Shown piece by piece: positions 1-8,087 of a stretch of 21,328 nt of DNA. The notes below the pieces were generated by a model, which saw only the letters and a program-made list of their open reading frames with translations, searched no databases and was not told the origin of the DNA. The DNA is from Bacteroidia bacterium (GTDB lineage Bacteria; Bacteroidota; Bacteroidia; Bacteroidales; VadinHA17), in contig JAPLEC010000458.1 in NCBI GenBank assembly GCA_026391515.1, forward strand, positions 1-21,328. The letters are read 5' to 3'. The position numbers and the translations under genes were made by a program. How positions within the stretch are numbered: position 1 is the first letter of the stretch; each line of letters opens with the position of its first letter.

Positions 1-28
1 TTTGTAATTATTTAATTATTAATCTGTT

Positions 29-2554
29 ATGTCAGAGAGAGAAAGGATTGTTCAGGTAAATATTGAGGAGGAAATGAAGTCGGCATATATCGATTATTCT
101 ATGTCGGTCATTGTATCGAGAGCATTACCTGATGCGAGAGACGGGCTCAAACCGGTTCATCGTCGTGTACTTTTTGGAATGTCAGAGCTTGGAGTTCTTT
201 CAAACAAAGCTTATAAAAAATCTGCAAGAATAGTGGGAGAGGTGCTGGGTAAATATCACCCTCATGGCGATTCATCAGTATATGAAGCCATGGTGAGGAT
301 GGCTCAGGACTGGTCAATGAGGTACCCTCTGGTTGACGGCCAGGGCAATTTCGGCTCAGTCGATGGTGACAGCCCCGCTGCTATGAGATATACCGAAGCA
401 AGACTCAGAAAAATTGCTGAAGAGACACTTGCGGACATTGATAAGGAAACTGTTGATTTTCAGCCAAATTTCGATGATTCGCTTAGTGAACCAACAGTTT
501 TGCCTACACGGATTCCAAATCTGCTGGTTAACGGCGCCTCAGGAATTGCGGTCGGAATGGCAACAAATATGGCTCCGCATAACCTGTCGGAAATAATAGA
601 TGCAACAGTTGCATACATAGACAATAATAATATTACAAGCGAAGAGATATTAAAATATGTAAAAGGACCTGATTTTCCGACAGGAGGTATCATTTATGGA
701 GAACAGGGCATCAGGGATGCCTGTGAAACAGGGCGCGGAAGGATTGTGGTCAGGGCAAAAACCGAAATAGAAATTACCCATTCAGGCCGTGAATGTATAG
801 TAGTTACAGAAATTCCTTACATGGTTAATAAGGCTGAAATGATACGCAAAATTGCAGACCTTATTAATGAAAAGAAGCTTGAAGGTATCTCTTATATAAA
901 TGATGAATCAGACCGTAACGGTATGCGCATCGTCATCATATTGAAGAAAGATGCCACCGCTAATATTGTTCTTAACCACCTGTATAAATTCTCTTCACTT
1001 CAGACAACATTCAATGTAAATAATATTGCACTTGTCAAAGGCAGACCAAAAACATTAAACACAAAAGACCTTATATATTATTTCGTAAAACACCGTCACG
1101 AAGTAATCCTCAGAAGAACAAGATATGATCTTGATCAGGCTGAAAAGAGAGCGCATATACTTGAAGGTCTGATTATTGCCAGTGATAATATCGATGAAGT
1201 AATTGCAATCATTAAATCTTCACAAAATCCCGATATCGCACGCGAAAGACTGATGGAACGATTTAGTCTGTCAGAAATCCAGTCCAGGGCAATTGTGGAA
1301 ATGAGGCTTCGTCAGCTGACAGGTCTTGAGCAGGAAAAGCTAAGAGCAGAATATAAAGAGGTGATGGATCTGATTGATTACCTGAAGAAGGTTCTGGCCA
1401 GTGTCGAGCTTCAAATGAAGATAATTAAAGATGAACTTTTGGAAATAAAGGAAAAATATGGTGACAAAAGAAGGACTGAGATAGTTCCAAACGTAGAAGA
1501 ATTTAATCCGGAAGATTTTTATTCAGACGACGAAATGGTTATAACTATTTCGCACATGGGTTATATCAAAAGAACTCCTCTGACAGAATTCAGAAGGCAG
1601 AACAGGGGTGGAACAGGTGCGAAAGGCGGTACAACAAGAGATGAAGATTTCATTGAGCACCTGTACATTGCGACTATGCACAACACGATGCTCTTCTTCA
1701 CAAGCAAAGGAAAGTGTTACTGGCTTAAAGTTTATAATATTCCGGAAGGCTCCAGAACCTCCAAGGGAAGAGCTATGCAAAACCTGATCAATATTGAACC
1801 TGATGATAATGTACGAGCCTATATAAATGTTAAAGATTTAAATGAATCTGATTACATTAATAATAATTATATAGTACTGTGCACAACAAAAGGGATAATA
1901 AAGAAAACTTCGCTTGAAGCATATTCCAGGCCACGTGCAAACGGAGTGAATGCAATAACTGTCAGGGAAGAAGATGAGCTTCTCGAAGCAAGAATGACAA
2001 ACGGGAATCATCACATAATGCTGGCTGTTAAATCGGGACGTGCAATTCGTTTTCCCGAAGCATCTGTCAGACCAATGGGACGTACTGCATCAGGAGTAAG
2101 AGGTATAAAGCTTGAAAATGAAAAAACGGATATTGTTATCGTAATGATTACAGTTGAGAATAAAGAAAAAGATATCCTGGTCGTTGCTGAAAAAGGTTAT
2201 GGTAAAAGGTCAGATATTGATGAGTACCGGATAACCAACAGGGGAGGAAAAGGAGTCAAAACCATAAATATTACAGAAAAAACCGGCTCTCTGATAGCCT
2301 TGAAGGATGTAACTGATAATCACGACCTTATGATTATAACTCAATTTGGAAATATTCTAAGAAGCCCTGTTTCGGCATTGAGGGTGATGGGCCGGGCAAC
2401 TCAGGGTGTAAGGCTGATAAATCTGAAGGAAAATGATATTATTGCATCAGTGGCCTGTGTGCTCGTGAATGAAGATAATGAGGATGTGGATTCAGGTGAT
2501 GAAAATGAAAAAAATCTTAATCCTGATGAAAATGGCAAAGAATTTGAAGATTAA
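29..2554 (+). CDS. gyrA: DNA gyrase subunit A
   Basis: Type II topoisomerase subunit that breaks and rejoins DNA; with GyrB it introduces negative supercoils. The 841-residue length fits GyrA. The N-terminal breakage-reunion domain contains the active-site tyrosine Y121 in AAMRYTEAR. The quinolone-determining segment HPHGDSSVYE (77-86) has serine at 82 and glutamate at 86, corresponding to E. coli S83 and D87, so it looks quinolone-sensitive. The C-terminal wrapping domain holds a GyrA box, QNRGGTG at 524-530, and further blade repeats such as NRGGKG. The box, rather than only degenerate blades, favours GyrA over ParC. The tail after about residue 815 is very acidic. The ATG lies 28 nt from the window edge, so its promoter is mostly outside. 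A TPR gene follows after 60 nt. Confidence 0.97.
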   Translation: MSERERIVQVNIEEEMKSAYIDYSMSVIVSRALPDARDGLKPVHRRVLFGMSELGVLSNKAYKKSARIVGEVLGKYHPHGDSSVYEAMVRMAQDWSMRYPLVDGQGNFGSVDGDSPAAMRYTEARLRKIAEETLADIDKETVDFQPNFDDSLSEPTVLPTRIPNLLVNGASGIAVGMATNMAPHNLSEIIDATVAYIDNNNITSEEILKYVKGPDFPTGGIIYGEQGIRDACETGRGRIVVRAKTEIEITHSGRECIVVTEIPYMVNKAEMIRKIADLINEKKLEGISYINDESDRNGMRIVIILKKDATANIVLNHLYKFSSLQTTFNVNNIALVKGRPKTLNTKDLIYYFVKHRHEVILRRTRYDLDQAEKRAHILEGLIIASDNIDEVIAIIKSSQNPDIARERLMERFSLSEIQSRAIVEMRLRQLTGLEQEKLRAEYKEVMDLIDYLKKVLASVELQMKIIKDELLEIKEKYGDKRRTEIVPNVEEFNPEDFYSDDEMVITISHMGYIKRTPLTEFRRQNRGGTGAKGGTTRDEDFIEHLYIATMHNTMLFFTSKGKCYWLKVYNIPEGSRTSKGRAMQNLINIEPDDNVRAYINVKDLNESDYINNNYIVLCTTKGIIKKTSLEAYSRPRANGVNAITVREEDELLEARMTNGNHHIMLAVKSGRAIRFPEASVRPMGRTASGVRGIKLENEKTDIVIVMITVENKEKDILVVAEKGYGKRSDIDEYRITNRGGKGVKTINITEKTGSLIALKDVTDNHDLMIITQFGNILRSPVSALRVMGRATQGVRLINLKENDIIASVACVLVNEDNEDVDSGDENEKNLNPDENGKEFED

Positions 2555-2574
2555 TAACTAATGTTATAAATTTG
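2543..2574 (+). promoter_or_regulatory. Bacteroidota-type promoter of the TPR gene
   Basis: A -33 box TTTG (2543-2546) is followed after exactly 20 nt by a -7 box TAAATTTG (2567-2574), matching TTTG-N19-21-TAnnTTTG for the main Bacteroidota sigma factor. It straddles the gyrA stop codon and would give a leader of about 35 nt before the ATG at 2615. The TPR gene can therefore be expressed independently of gyrA. Confidence 0.6.
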
Positions 2575-2614
2575 AAAAATTTTAAAAGACAATTAAACAA
2601 AAAAAATTATAATC

Positions 2615-3787
2615 ATGAAAAAATTCATTCTTCTGATAATTGCTGTTAGTATTTCAATAGGAGCAATTGCACAAAAAGGAAAAGTTACTGCCGCTCAGAG
2701 TTTTATAGACCAGGGTGCACTGGATAAAGCTAAAGAGGCCATTGATCAGGCTTTAACCAATGAAAAATCAAATACCTGGAGCAATACCTTCTTCACAAAA
2801 GGTAAACTTTGCCAGGCAATCTATGATGCTGATAATCCGGCGTATAATTCATATTATGCAGATCCGCTTGCAGAAGCATATACTTCGTATGAAAAAGCAA
2901 TGGAGCTCGATCCTAAAGGCGGAACCAAAAAGAAAATAATAGCAGAACAGATTTATGCCTCAATGATAGGACAATTAAGTTCACAGGGGGCTAAAAAATT
3001 CGAAGCAAAAGATTTTGAAGGAGCTTTTAATTCTTTTATAACACAGGTAAAATTAGCAGAAAGCGATATGTATGCGGGCAGTGTCGATACCGGAATGTAT
3101 TTCAATACGGCGCTTGCTGCTATAAATGCCAAGAAATACAATGAAGCGATCAAGTATTTCGAGAAATGTGCTGAAATGAAGTACCTAGGACTCACACCAT
3201 ACTTGCAGATTTCACAATGTTATGTGGGACTGGGCGATACTGCAAAAGCAGAAACTTATTTACTAAATCTGAAAGACAAATTCCCGGAGGATAATAATGT
3301 TTTTATTACTATTGCTGATTTTTATTTGAAAAGCAATAGACCAAATGAGGCTCTTAATTATATTGAAATTTCAAAGAAAAAGGATCCGTCAAATTACGGT
3401 CTCTATTATGCAGCAGGTGTTACATACTTAAATCAGAATAGATTTGATGAGGCAATAACAGATCTTACTAAATCTATCGAGCTTAAATCTGATATTTATG
3501 ATTCACAGTATGCTCTTGGAGCTGCTTATATCAATAAGGCTGCAGAAATGTTCAAGAAGGCCAATGATATAATGGACGTAAAACAGTACAGCGAAGCCAT
3601 TGATGTAGCAAATGCAGTTTATGCAAAAGCAATTCCATACATGGAAAAAGCTCTTGAACTCAAACCAGACGATATATATGCTATGAAGAGTCTGCAGGAG
3701 TTGTATTACAGGCTGAAAGAAACAGGAAATAATCTTGAGAAATATAATGCAATAAAAGCCAAGATTAGCGCAATCGAAAATAAATAA
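2615..3787 (+). CDS. Exported tetratricopeptide-repeat protein
   Basis: A 390-residue protein beginning with a Sec signal peptide (basic MKK, hydrophobic core 4-18, likely cleavage at AIA-Q near 19/20), so it should be periplasmic. The rest is alpha-helical TPR repeats. Recognisable units include about 25-50, 85-100 (YEKAMELDP), 160-190 (KKYNEAIKYFEKCAEM), 195-225, 228-258 (NRPNEALNYIEISKKKDP), 262-292 (NRFDEAITDLTKSIEL) and 330-355 (YMEKALELKPDD). TPR arrays are protein-protein scaffolds and no enzymatic motif is visible. The partner is unknown. It lies downstream of gyrA but has its own promoter and ends in an intrinsic terminator, so it is probably a single transcription unit with some gyrA read-through. 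Length and signal peptide are normal for exported TPR proteins of this phylum. Confidence 0.85.
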   Translation: MKKFILLIIAVSISIGAIAQKGKVTAAQSFIDQGALDKAKEAIDQALTNEKSNTWSNTFFTKGKLCQAIYDADNPAYNSYYADPLAEAYTSYEKAMELDPKGGTKKKIIAEQIYASMIGQLSSQGAKKFEAKDFEGAFNSFITQVKLAESDMYAGSVDTGMYFNTALAAINAKKYNEAIKYFEKCAEMKYLGLTPYLQISQCYVGLGDTAKAETYLLNLKDKFPEDNNVFITIADFYLKSNRPNEALNYIEISKKKDPSNYGLYYAAGVTYLNQNRFDEAITDLTKSIELKSDIYDSQYALGAAYINKAAEMFKKANDIMDVKQYSEAIDVANAVYAKAIPYMEKALELKPDDIYAMKSLQELYYRLKETGNNLEKYNAIKAKISAIENK

Positions 3788-3805
3788 TACTGAACTTTAC
3801 AGAGG

Positions 3806-3834
3806 AGGGATACTTTGCAGTATCCCTTTTTTTT
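3806..3834 (+). terminator. Intrinsic terminator after the TPR gene
   Basis: Perfect 9-bp stem AGGGATACT/AGTATCCCT (3806-3814 and 3819-3827) with a 4-nt loop TTGC, followed by an uninterrupted T run to 3834. It starts 18 nt after the TPR stop codon and marks the end of the gyrA-TPR block. Confidence 0.93.
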
Positions 3835-3941
3835 GCTCTTCAGCAAAACAGGATGGAAGAGATGCATTCAAACTGAATTCACTTCCACGTATTATCTGAT
3901 TATTTTTCTATTTGACATAATATTAATTATAGGCTTAATAA

Positions 3942-4087
3942 GAGAATTTCCGGCCAGCTCGCTGGTTTACATAAAATCAGATATAGCGACGAAGCGTAGC
4001 GAAGTCCTATATCGTCAGATTTTATGTAAAAGGAAATTCTCGACTATTTTATTTGCCAGTTCTGCTGGTTGGAATAAAATCTGATAT
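3942..4087. repeat. Composite palindromic intergenic repeat
   Basis: The 3835-4183 stretch has no credible gene. It contains a long imperfect hairpin: GAGAATTTCC (3942-3951) pairs with GGAAATTCTC (4032-4041), TTTACATAAAATC (3966-3978) pairs perfectly with GATTTTATGTAAA (4018-4030), and ATATAG (3981-3986) pairs with CTATAT (4007-4012). The left side has an unpaired 14-nt insert (3952-3965) that itself contains CCAG/CTGG. A degenerate second half copy in direct orientation, GCCAGttctGCTGGTTnnnATAAAATCtGATAT, lies at 4055-4087 and matches 3953-3984. No protein is associated. It looks like a non-autonomous dispersed element (REP/BIME or MITE-like); identity not determinable here. Confidence 0.8.
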
Positions 4088-4148
4088 GAAACGAGGCACA
4101 GCCGAGTATCATAGAAAAATCCTTACTTTTTCCCGTCGTCAAAATTAT

Positions 4149-4156
4149 TATATTTG
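4149..4156 (+). promoter_or_regulatory. -7 promoter box of the oxidoreductase operon
   Basis: TATATTTG matches the TAnnTTTG -7 box. A weak TTTT lies at 4127-4130 at roughly the -33 position. Transcription would begin near 4163, downstream of a possible TTG codon at 4154, which supports the ATG at 4184 as the real start of the next gene. Confidence 0.4.
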
Positions 4157-4183
4157 TCCTCCATTAAAAATTCCAATAAAATT

Positions 4184-5395
4184 ATGAGCCCCTCCAGTAA
4201 TATTCTATTTACACAATTTAGACTTGGTCCTTTAACCCTTCGCAACAGAACAATCCGGGCAGCAGCCTTCGAAGGAATGTGTCCGGGAAACCTGCCATCT
4301 GACGATCTCTTCAATTATCACCATGCCGTTGCCGCCGGTGGCATTGGTATGACAACAATAGCCTATGCAGCTGTAGAACAGTCAGGCCTTTCCTTTCCGC
4401 ATCAGCTCCGGCTCAACCAGGCTGCAGTTGCCGGACTCAGAAATATTACCGATGCCGTTCATCGCGAAGGCGCTGCATGCTCCATTCAGATCGGCCATTG
4501 CGGCAATATGTCCAAAACGTCCATGGCTGGCAGACTTCCATTAGCACCATCTGCAGGGATAAATCTGTATGTCCCCACATTTACCCACCGCATGAAAGAT
4601 GCTGATATTCAATCAGTTGCGAAATCTTTTGGGAAAGCTGTCAACTTGGCACGCGAAGCCGGATTTGATGCAGTCGAGGTGCATGCCGGTCATGGATACC
4701 TGATCAGTCAGTTCCTTTCTCCATATACAAACAAAAGAAAAGATTCTTACGGAGGCTCTCTTGAAAACAGAGCCAGGTTCATGCTTATGGTCATGGAAGA
4801 AGTGAAGAAATCTGCTGGTAATGATATTGCTGTGCTCGTTAAAACTAATATCCGTGACGGATTCAAGGGAGGTACTGAGATCGATGAATGTATTGAGATT
4901 GCAAAGATGCTTGAGCATGCAGGTGCCGATGCCCTGGTGCTGAGCGGTGGTTTTGTAAGCAAGGCTCCAATGTATGTTATGCATGGGAAAATGCCCATTA
5001 AAGTTTTCGCCCATTATATTGAAGATAAGCTGATGAGCTTCTTTGTCAGATTGGTCGGGAACTGGCTTGTAAAGGAAGTTCCATTCACTGAAGCCTACTT
5101 CCTTGAGGATGCATTGAAATTCAGGAAAGCCCTTAAGCTTCCTCTGGTATATGTTGGTGGTCTGATCTCACGCGAAAAGATTGACGAAGTGCTTGATAAT
5201 GGATTTGAACTTGTAGCCCTCGCACGAGCACTTATCAAAGATCCGGATTTTGTTAAAAAGCTGCAAAACAATGAGTTATCACGCTCCGAATGCGATACTT
5301 GCAATTATTGCATAGCTGTGATGTACAGCCGCCAGGCTGCCTGCATCATGAATGACGAGACAATAAGCCAGAAAATAAAAGATATGATGCCGTAA
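4184..5395 (+). CDS. Old Yellow Enzyme-family NADH:flavin oxidoreductase with Fe-S-type cysteines
   Basis: A 403-residue FMN-binding TIM barrel of the OYE/2,4-dienoyl-CoA reductase class, expected to reduce activated C=C bonds with NAD(P)H. Visible signatures are QIGH (102-105), the active-site segment HAGHGYLISQFLSPYTN starting at H167 with H170, then RxDSYGGSxENR (185-196), and the phosphate-binding VGG (324-326). A cysteine set C370-x2-C373-x2-C376-x10-C387 resembles the [4Fe-4S] ligands of dienoyl-CoA reductase and trimethylamine dehydrogenase, but the protein ends there, without their C-terminal FAD/NAD domains. Start: the ORF is open to a TTG at 4154, but that codon lies inside a -7 promoter box, so ATG 4184 is preferred. 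One base separates its stop from the SDR gene, suggesting an operon. Substrate unknown. Confidence 0.88.
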   Translation: MSPSSNILFTQFRLGPLTLRNRTIRAAAFEGMCPGNLPSDDLFNYHHAVAAGGIGMTTIAYAAVEQSGLSFPHQLRLNQAAVAGLRNITDAVHREGAACSIQIGHCGNMSKTSMAGRLPLAPSAGINLYVPTFTHRMKDADIQSVAKSFGKAVNLAREAGFDAVEVHAGHGYLISQFLSPYTNKRKDSYGGSLENRARFMLMVMEEVKKSAGNDIAVLVKTNIRDGFKGGTEIDECIEIAKMLEHAGADALVLSGGFVSKAPMYVMHGKMPIKVFAHYIEDKLMSFFVRLVGNWLVKEVPFTEAYFLEDALKFRKALKLPLVYVGGLISREKIDEVLDNGFELVALARALIKDPDFVKKLQNNELSRSECDTCNYCIAVMYSRQAACIMNDETISQKIKDMMP

Positions 5396-5396
5396 G

Positions 5397-6206
5397 ATGG
5401 AAGCTTCGGAAAAATATGCTCTCATTACTGGCGCTTCTTCAGGAATCGGCTGGCATATTTCAGAAGAGCTGGCAGAACGCGGTTATTCTATTATTGCTGT
5501 CAGCAACCAGCCGATACAATTACAGGATCTGAAAACAAAGCTGGAACAGACTTATAAAATCCGGGTTATTACCTTTAATATTGACCTGACTCATGAAGAT
5601 TCTGCACAGCAGGTTTTTGATTTTTGTGAAAAAAATAATCTGCCAGTTGAAGTCCTCATTAATGATGCAGGAATTTTTGTCTTCGGGGAAGTCGTAAATG
5701 TCGACTATTTAAGGGTTAAATCTATTCTGGCATTGCATACAGTAACCCCTACCCTGCTCTGCAACCTGTTCGGGAAACTTATGATCTCACAAAAAAAAGG
5801 ATTCATTCTGAATGTTTCTTCAATTACTGCTGTAATGCCTTATCCGACCATATCACTTTATGGTCCGACAAAAATATATCTTCGTCATTTCACACGTGCT
5901 TTCAGAACTGAAATGAAGGCTTTCGGCATTAATGTGACTTGCCTGATTCCCGGAGCCACTGACACTGCCTTGTACGATGCAAGTAATTTCAGAACTTCTT
6001 TGCTGATGAAACTGGGTTTGATGAAGAAACCGCAATCAGTGGCAAAAACCGGCATAAAGGCACTTTTCAATAACAGAGCGGAATGTATCCCCGGTTTTCT
6101 GAATAAACTGACAGTCGCGCTGCTCCCATTAGTGCCTCAATTTGTCATAAGATTAATTTACCTTCACACAAATATTGTCAGGAAATCACAGGCTCATTCT
6201 ACCTGA
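5397..6206 (+). CDS. Short-chain dehydrogenase/reductase (classical SDR)
   Basis: A 269-residue Rossmann oxidoreductase using NAD(P)H. It has the cofactor glycine motif TGASSGIG (11-18), NDAG (89-92, a variant of NNAG), and the catalytic set N113-region/S142/Y155/K159 (SxxxxxxxxxxxxYGPTK), followed by PGATDT (185-190). A short hydrophobic stretch near 237-255 could contact membranes, as in SDRs acting on lipids or steroids; this is inference. The ATG begins one base after the oxidoreductase stop, so translation is probably coupled and the two enzymes may act on the same carbonyl/enone substrate. Its 3' end overlaps the convergent MEMO-family gene by 8 bp. Confidence 0.9.
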   Translation: MEASEKYALITGASSGIGWHISEELAERGYSIIAVSNQPIQLQDLKTKLEQTYKIRVITFNIDLTHEDSAQQVFDFCEKNNLPVEVLINDAGIFVFGEVVNVDYLRVKSILALHTVTPTLLCNLFGKLMISQKKGFILNVSSITAVMPYPTISLYGPTKIYLRHFTRAFRTEMKAFGINVTCLIPGATDTALYDASNFRTSLLMKLGLMKKPQSVAKTGIKALFNNRAECIPGFLNKLTVALLPLVPQFVIRLIYLHTNIVRKSQAHST

Positions 6207-7272
6207 ATCCAATTGTAGCATATCCAACCCAGTGACAGTCAGTTGCAATTGCTGTCCGGCCCATTCTGATATCATCGACAGGAATATGTGCAGCAGTGAT
6301 ACTTGTTGAATAACCAACAATTTCTCCGTTAAGAGGCTGTGAATCATTTAAATAGTAAGAAACATAAAGAGCCACAGGTACACAATATCTTCCGCACCAT
6401 GTCCATTTATATTCTTTATAATTATCAGATTTTAAAGTATATGAATTGAACAGTCTGAAATTTTCCGGTGCTACTTTTCCTGTAAGGCAGTTATTAATTA
6501 TCTCAGCTTCATGTTCCAATGCCCGTTTATTCCCTGTACTATCGCATCCGAAAAATGCATAATCAGCACCACCCCAATCTTCATTACCATAGTGAACAGC
6601 ATCAGTAGTGACAATAACTGCAAAGTCCCTGCCCCACTCCCACTTATGTTTTTTGGCAACCGACCGGATGGCTTCGGCCAATGATTTGCCGCAATCTTCC
6701 ATCCTTTGAGGATTCATTGCAGGTACAAGGATCGGTACGATTGAAATATCCCTGTTGAAATATTGAAGAAACGGTATCATGGCTTCAATTGAATGCTCAA
6801 CCCGTTGCAGTGTGTCACTAATAATGGCAAACCTGCCATGGAGTTGATTTAATAGCTCTTCTCTAACCGGAGAAACGGGCACATTTTTCCAGGGTCCTTT
6901 CCAAAAACTGTACGAATCAAAGACGAGCGAATCTGTAATTCCAAGACGCGCTGCCTTATGTGCCACTCCAATCAATATCAGGTTTGGTGCTTTTACATTT
7001 TGAAGAAGCTCAGGATAGAGAGTGCCTGCGTAGGTATAATCGTCGTGAGGACAAATCGTTAATTTCCAGGGTAATCCATCAGTTTTTTTCCAGCCTTTCC
7101 GATCCATTCTGGCCATTAAGGAGTCCATCTGCCAGGAATATTGGGCAAATCCCACTGTATCAACAAGCTGTCTGACATTGGCTTCAGCTGATATTCCGGT
7201 ATCACCTGATTTGCAACCGATCAAAGTTGATAAACAGCATAATAGAATAATAATAAGCTTTCTTTTCATCAT
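6199..7272 (-). CDS. MEMO-family (AmmeMemoRadiSam protein B-like) lipoprotein
   Basis: A 357-residue protein with a lipoprotein signal peptide: KRK, hydrophobic core, lipobox LIGC with Cys20. The mature part matches the MEMO fold, a relative of extradiol dioxygenases and class III amidases. Segments are PHDDYTYAG (75-83), LIGVAH (100-105), VEHSIEAMIPFLQYF (158-172), VTTDAVHYG (221-229) and TWCGRYC (291-297). These supply H76, H105, D224, H227 and C293, which correspond to the metal-pocket residues H49, H81, D189, H192 and C244 of human MEMO1, so the site looks intact. Cytosolic MEMO proteins usually sit beside AMMECR1 or radical-SAM partners; neither is present here, and the protein is exported and lipid-anchored. 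Activity unknown; a metal-dependent periplasmic role is inference. Confidence 0.8.
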   Translation of the reverse strand: MMKRKLIIILLCCLSTLIGCKSGDTGISAEANVRQLVDTVGFAQYSWQMDSLMARMDRKGWKKTDGLPWKLTICPHDDYTYAGTLYPELLQNVKAPNLILIGVAHKAARLGITDSLVFDSYSFWKGPWKNVPVSPVREELLNQLHGRFAIISDTLQRVEHSIEAMIPFLQYFNRDISIVPILVPAMNPQRMEDCGKSLAEAIRSVAKKHKWEWGRDFAVIVTTDAVHYGNEDWGGADYAFFGCDSTGNKRALEHEAEIINNCLTGKVAPENFRLFNSYTLKSDNYKEYKWTWCGRYCVPVALYVSYYLNDSQPLNGEIVGYSTSITAAHIPVDDIRMGRTAIATDCHWVGYATIGFR

Positions 7273-7288
7273 AAATAAGAAATAAAAA

Positions 7289-7296
7289 CAAAGGTA
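7289..7296 (-). promoter_or_regulatory. -7 promoter box of the MEMO-family gene
   Basis: On the minus strand the bases read TACCTTTG, a full match to TAnnTTTG, 17-24 nt upstream of the ATG. A weak -33 candidate TTTA (7318-7321) lies 21 nt further upstream. The resulting leader would be very short, about 10 nt. Confidence 0.4.
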
Positions 7297-7421
7297 TTGA
7301 TTCCGGTGAAAAACTTATAAATCGGCATTAGTCAAATATTAAAAAATATCCTTTGAAATATTTTACAGAAATCTTGCCAATAATGATTAACTTTTGATGC
7401 TCAAAATGTCGTATAATAATT

Positions 7422-8087
7422 ATGGAACAAATTAAAAAATCAACACTTGAATTTCTGGCCGATCTGAAGAAACATAATGACCGGGACTGGTTTATAAATA
7501 ATCGTCCCAGATATATTGAAGCCAAGACTAATTTTGAAACATTTGTCCAGGCAGTAATTAATGAAATTATAAAATTTGATCCTATTCTGAGAGGCATTGA
7601 AGTCAGCAGCTGCACCTACAGGATAAACCGCGACATCAGGTTTTCGAACGACAAAACGATCTATAAAACACACCTTGGAGCTTTTATTGTGCGCGGTGGG
7701 AAGAAGAACGGGGATAAGTATGCAGGGTATTATGTCCATGTCGAACCAGGTAATAACAGCATGATTGCGGGTGGCGCTTATATGCCTCCAATGCCCTGGT
7801 TGACAGCAATAAGAGAAAAAATTGATCAGGAAGGTAAAAAGTTTCTGGAAATAATTAATCATAGGGATTTCATAAAACATTTCGGGAAAATTGAAGGAGA
7901 AAAATTAAAATCAGCTCCAAAAGGTTTTCAGAAAGACCATCCTCTGATTGAGCTTCTGAAGCTTAAAAGCCATCTTGTAGTCAAAATGATTTCCGACAAA
8001 GAAGTAGTCAGCAATGAATGTTTTGATGATATCATCAGGAGTTCAAAAGCTATGAAACCTTTAAATGACTTTCTGAACGAATACTGA
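7422..8087 (+). CDS. DUF2461 family protein
   Basis: A 221-residue cytosolic protein that matches DUF2461 (TIGR02453) end to end. Characteristic segments are the N-terminal FLADLKKHNDRDWFINNRPRY (11-31) and the central YRINRDIRFSNDKTIYKTH (66-84), then AGYYVHVEP (101-109), typical of the family. The biochemical function of DUF2461 is not established, and no catalytic motif can be named from sequence. Its stop codon overlaps the next gene by one base (TGATG), implying translational coupling with the UroD-like protein, although the two families are not known to me as functional partners. There is no signal peptide. Confidence 0.85.
   Translation: MEQIKKSTLEFLADLKKHNDRDWFINNRPRYIEAKTNFETFVQAVINEIIKFDPILRGIEVSSCTYRINRDIRFSNDKTIYKTHLGAFIVRGGKKNGDKYAGYYVHVEPGNNSMIAGGAYMPPMPWLTAIREKIDQEGKKFLEIINHRDFIKHFGKIEGEKLKSAPKGFQKDHPLIELLKLKSHLVVKMISDKEVVSNECFDDIIRSSKAMKPLNDFLNEY

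Noticed and set aside
1523..1780. Minus-strand frames inside gyrA and many other antisense frames across the window
   Set aside because: They lie entirely within strongly supported genes, have no family signatures, and reflect codon-bias shadows.
3912..3940. Sigma70-like TTGACA-N17-TTAATA at 3912-3940
   Set aside because: The -10 element is poor, and Bacteroidota use a different consensus; no gene begins nearby downstream of it within the repeat.
3815..4084. Open frame of 89 codons after the TPR gene
   Set aside because: It starts inside the terminator loop and runs through the palindromic repeat; no protein-like composition, signal or family resemblance.
4154..4183. TTG start for the OYE-type protein
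   Set aside because: The TTG forms part of a TAnnTTTG promoter box, so it would lie upstream of the transcript start; ATG 4184 fits the family N-terminus.
7340..7366. AT-only inverted repeat AAAATAT/ATATTTT between the MEMO-family and DUF2461 genes
   Set aside because: Short, AT-only stem between divergent genes, where a terminator is not expected; likely chance in AT-rich DNA.
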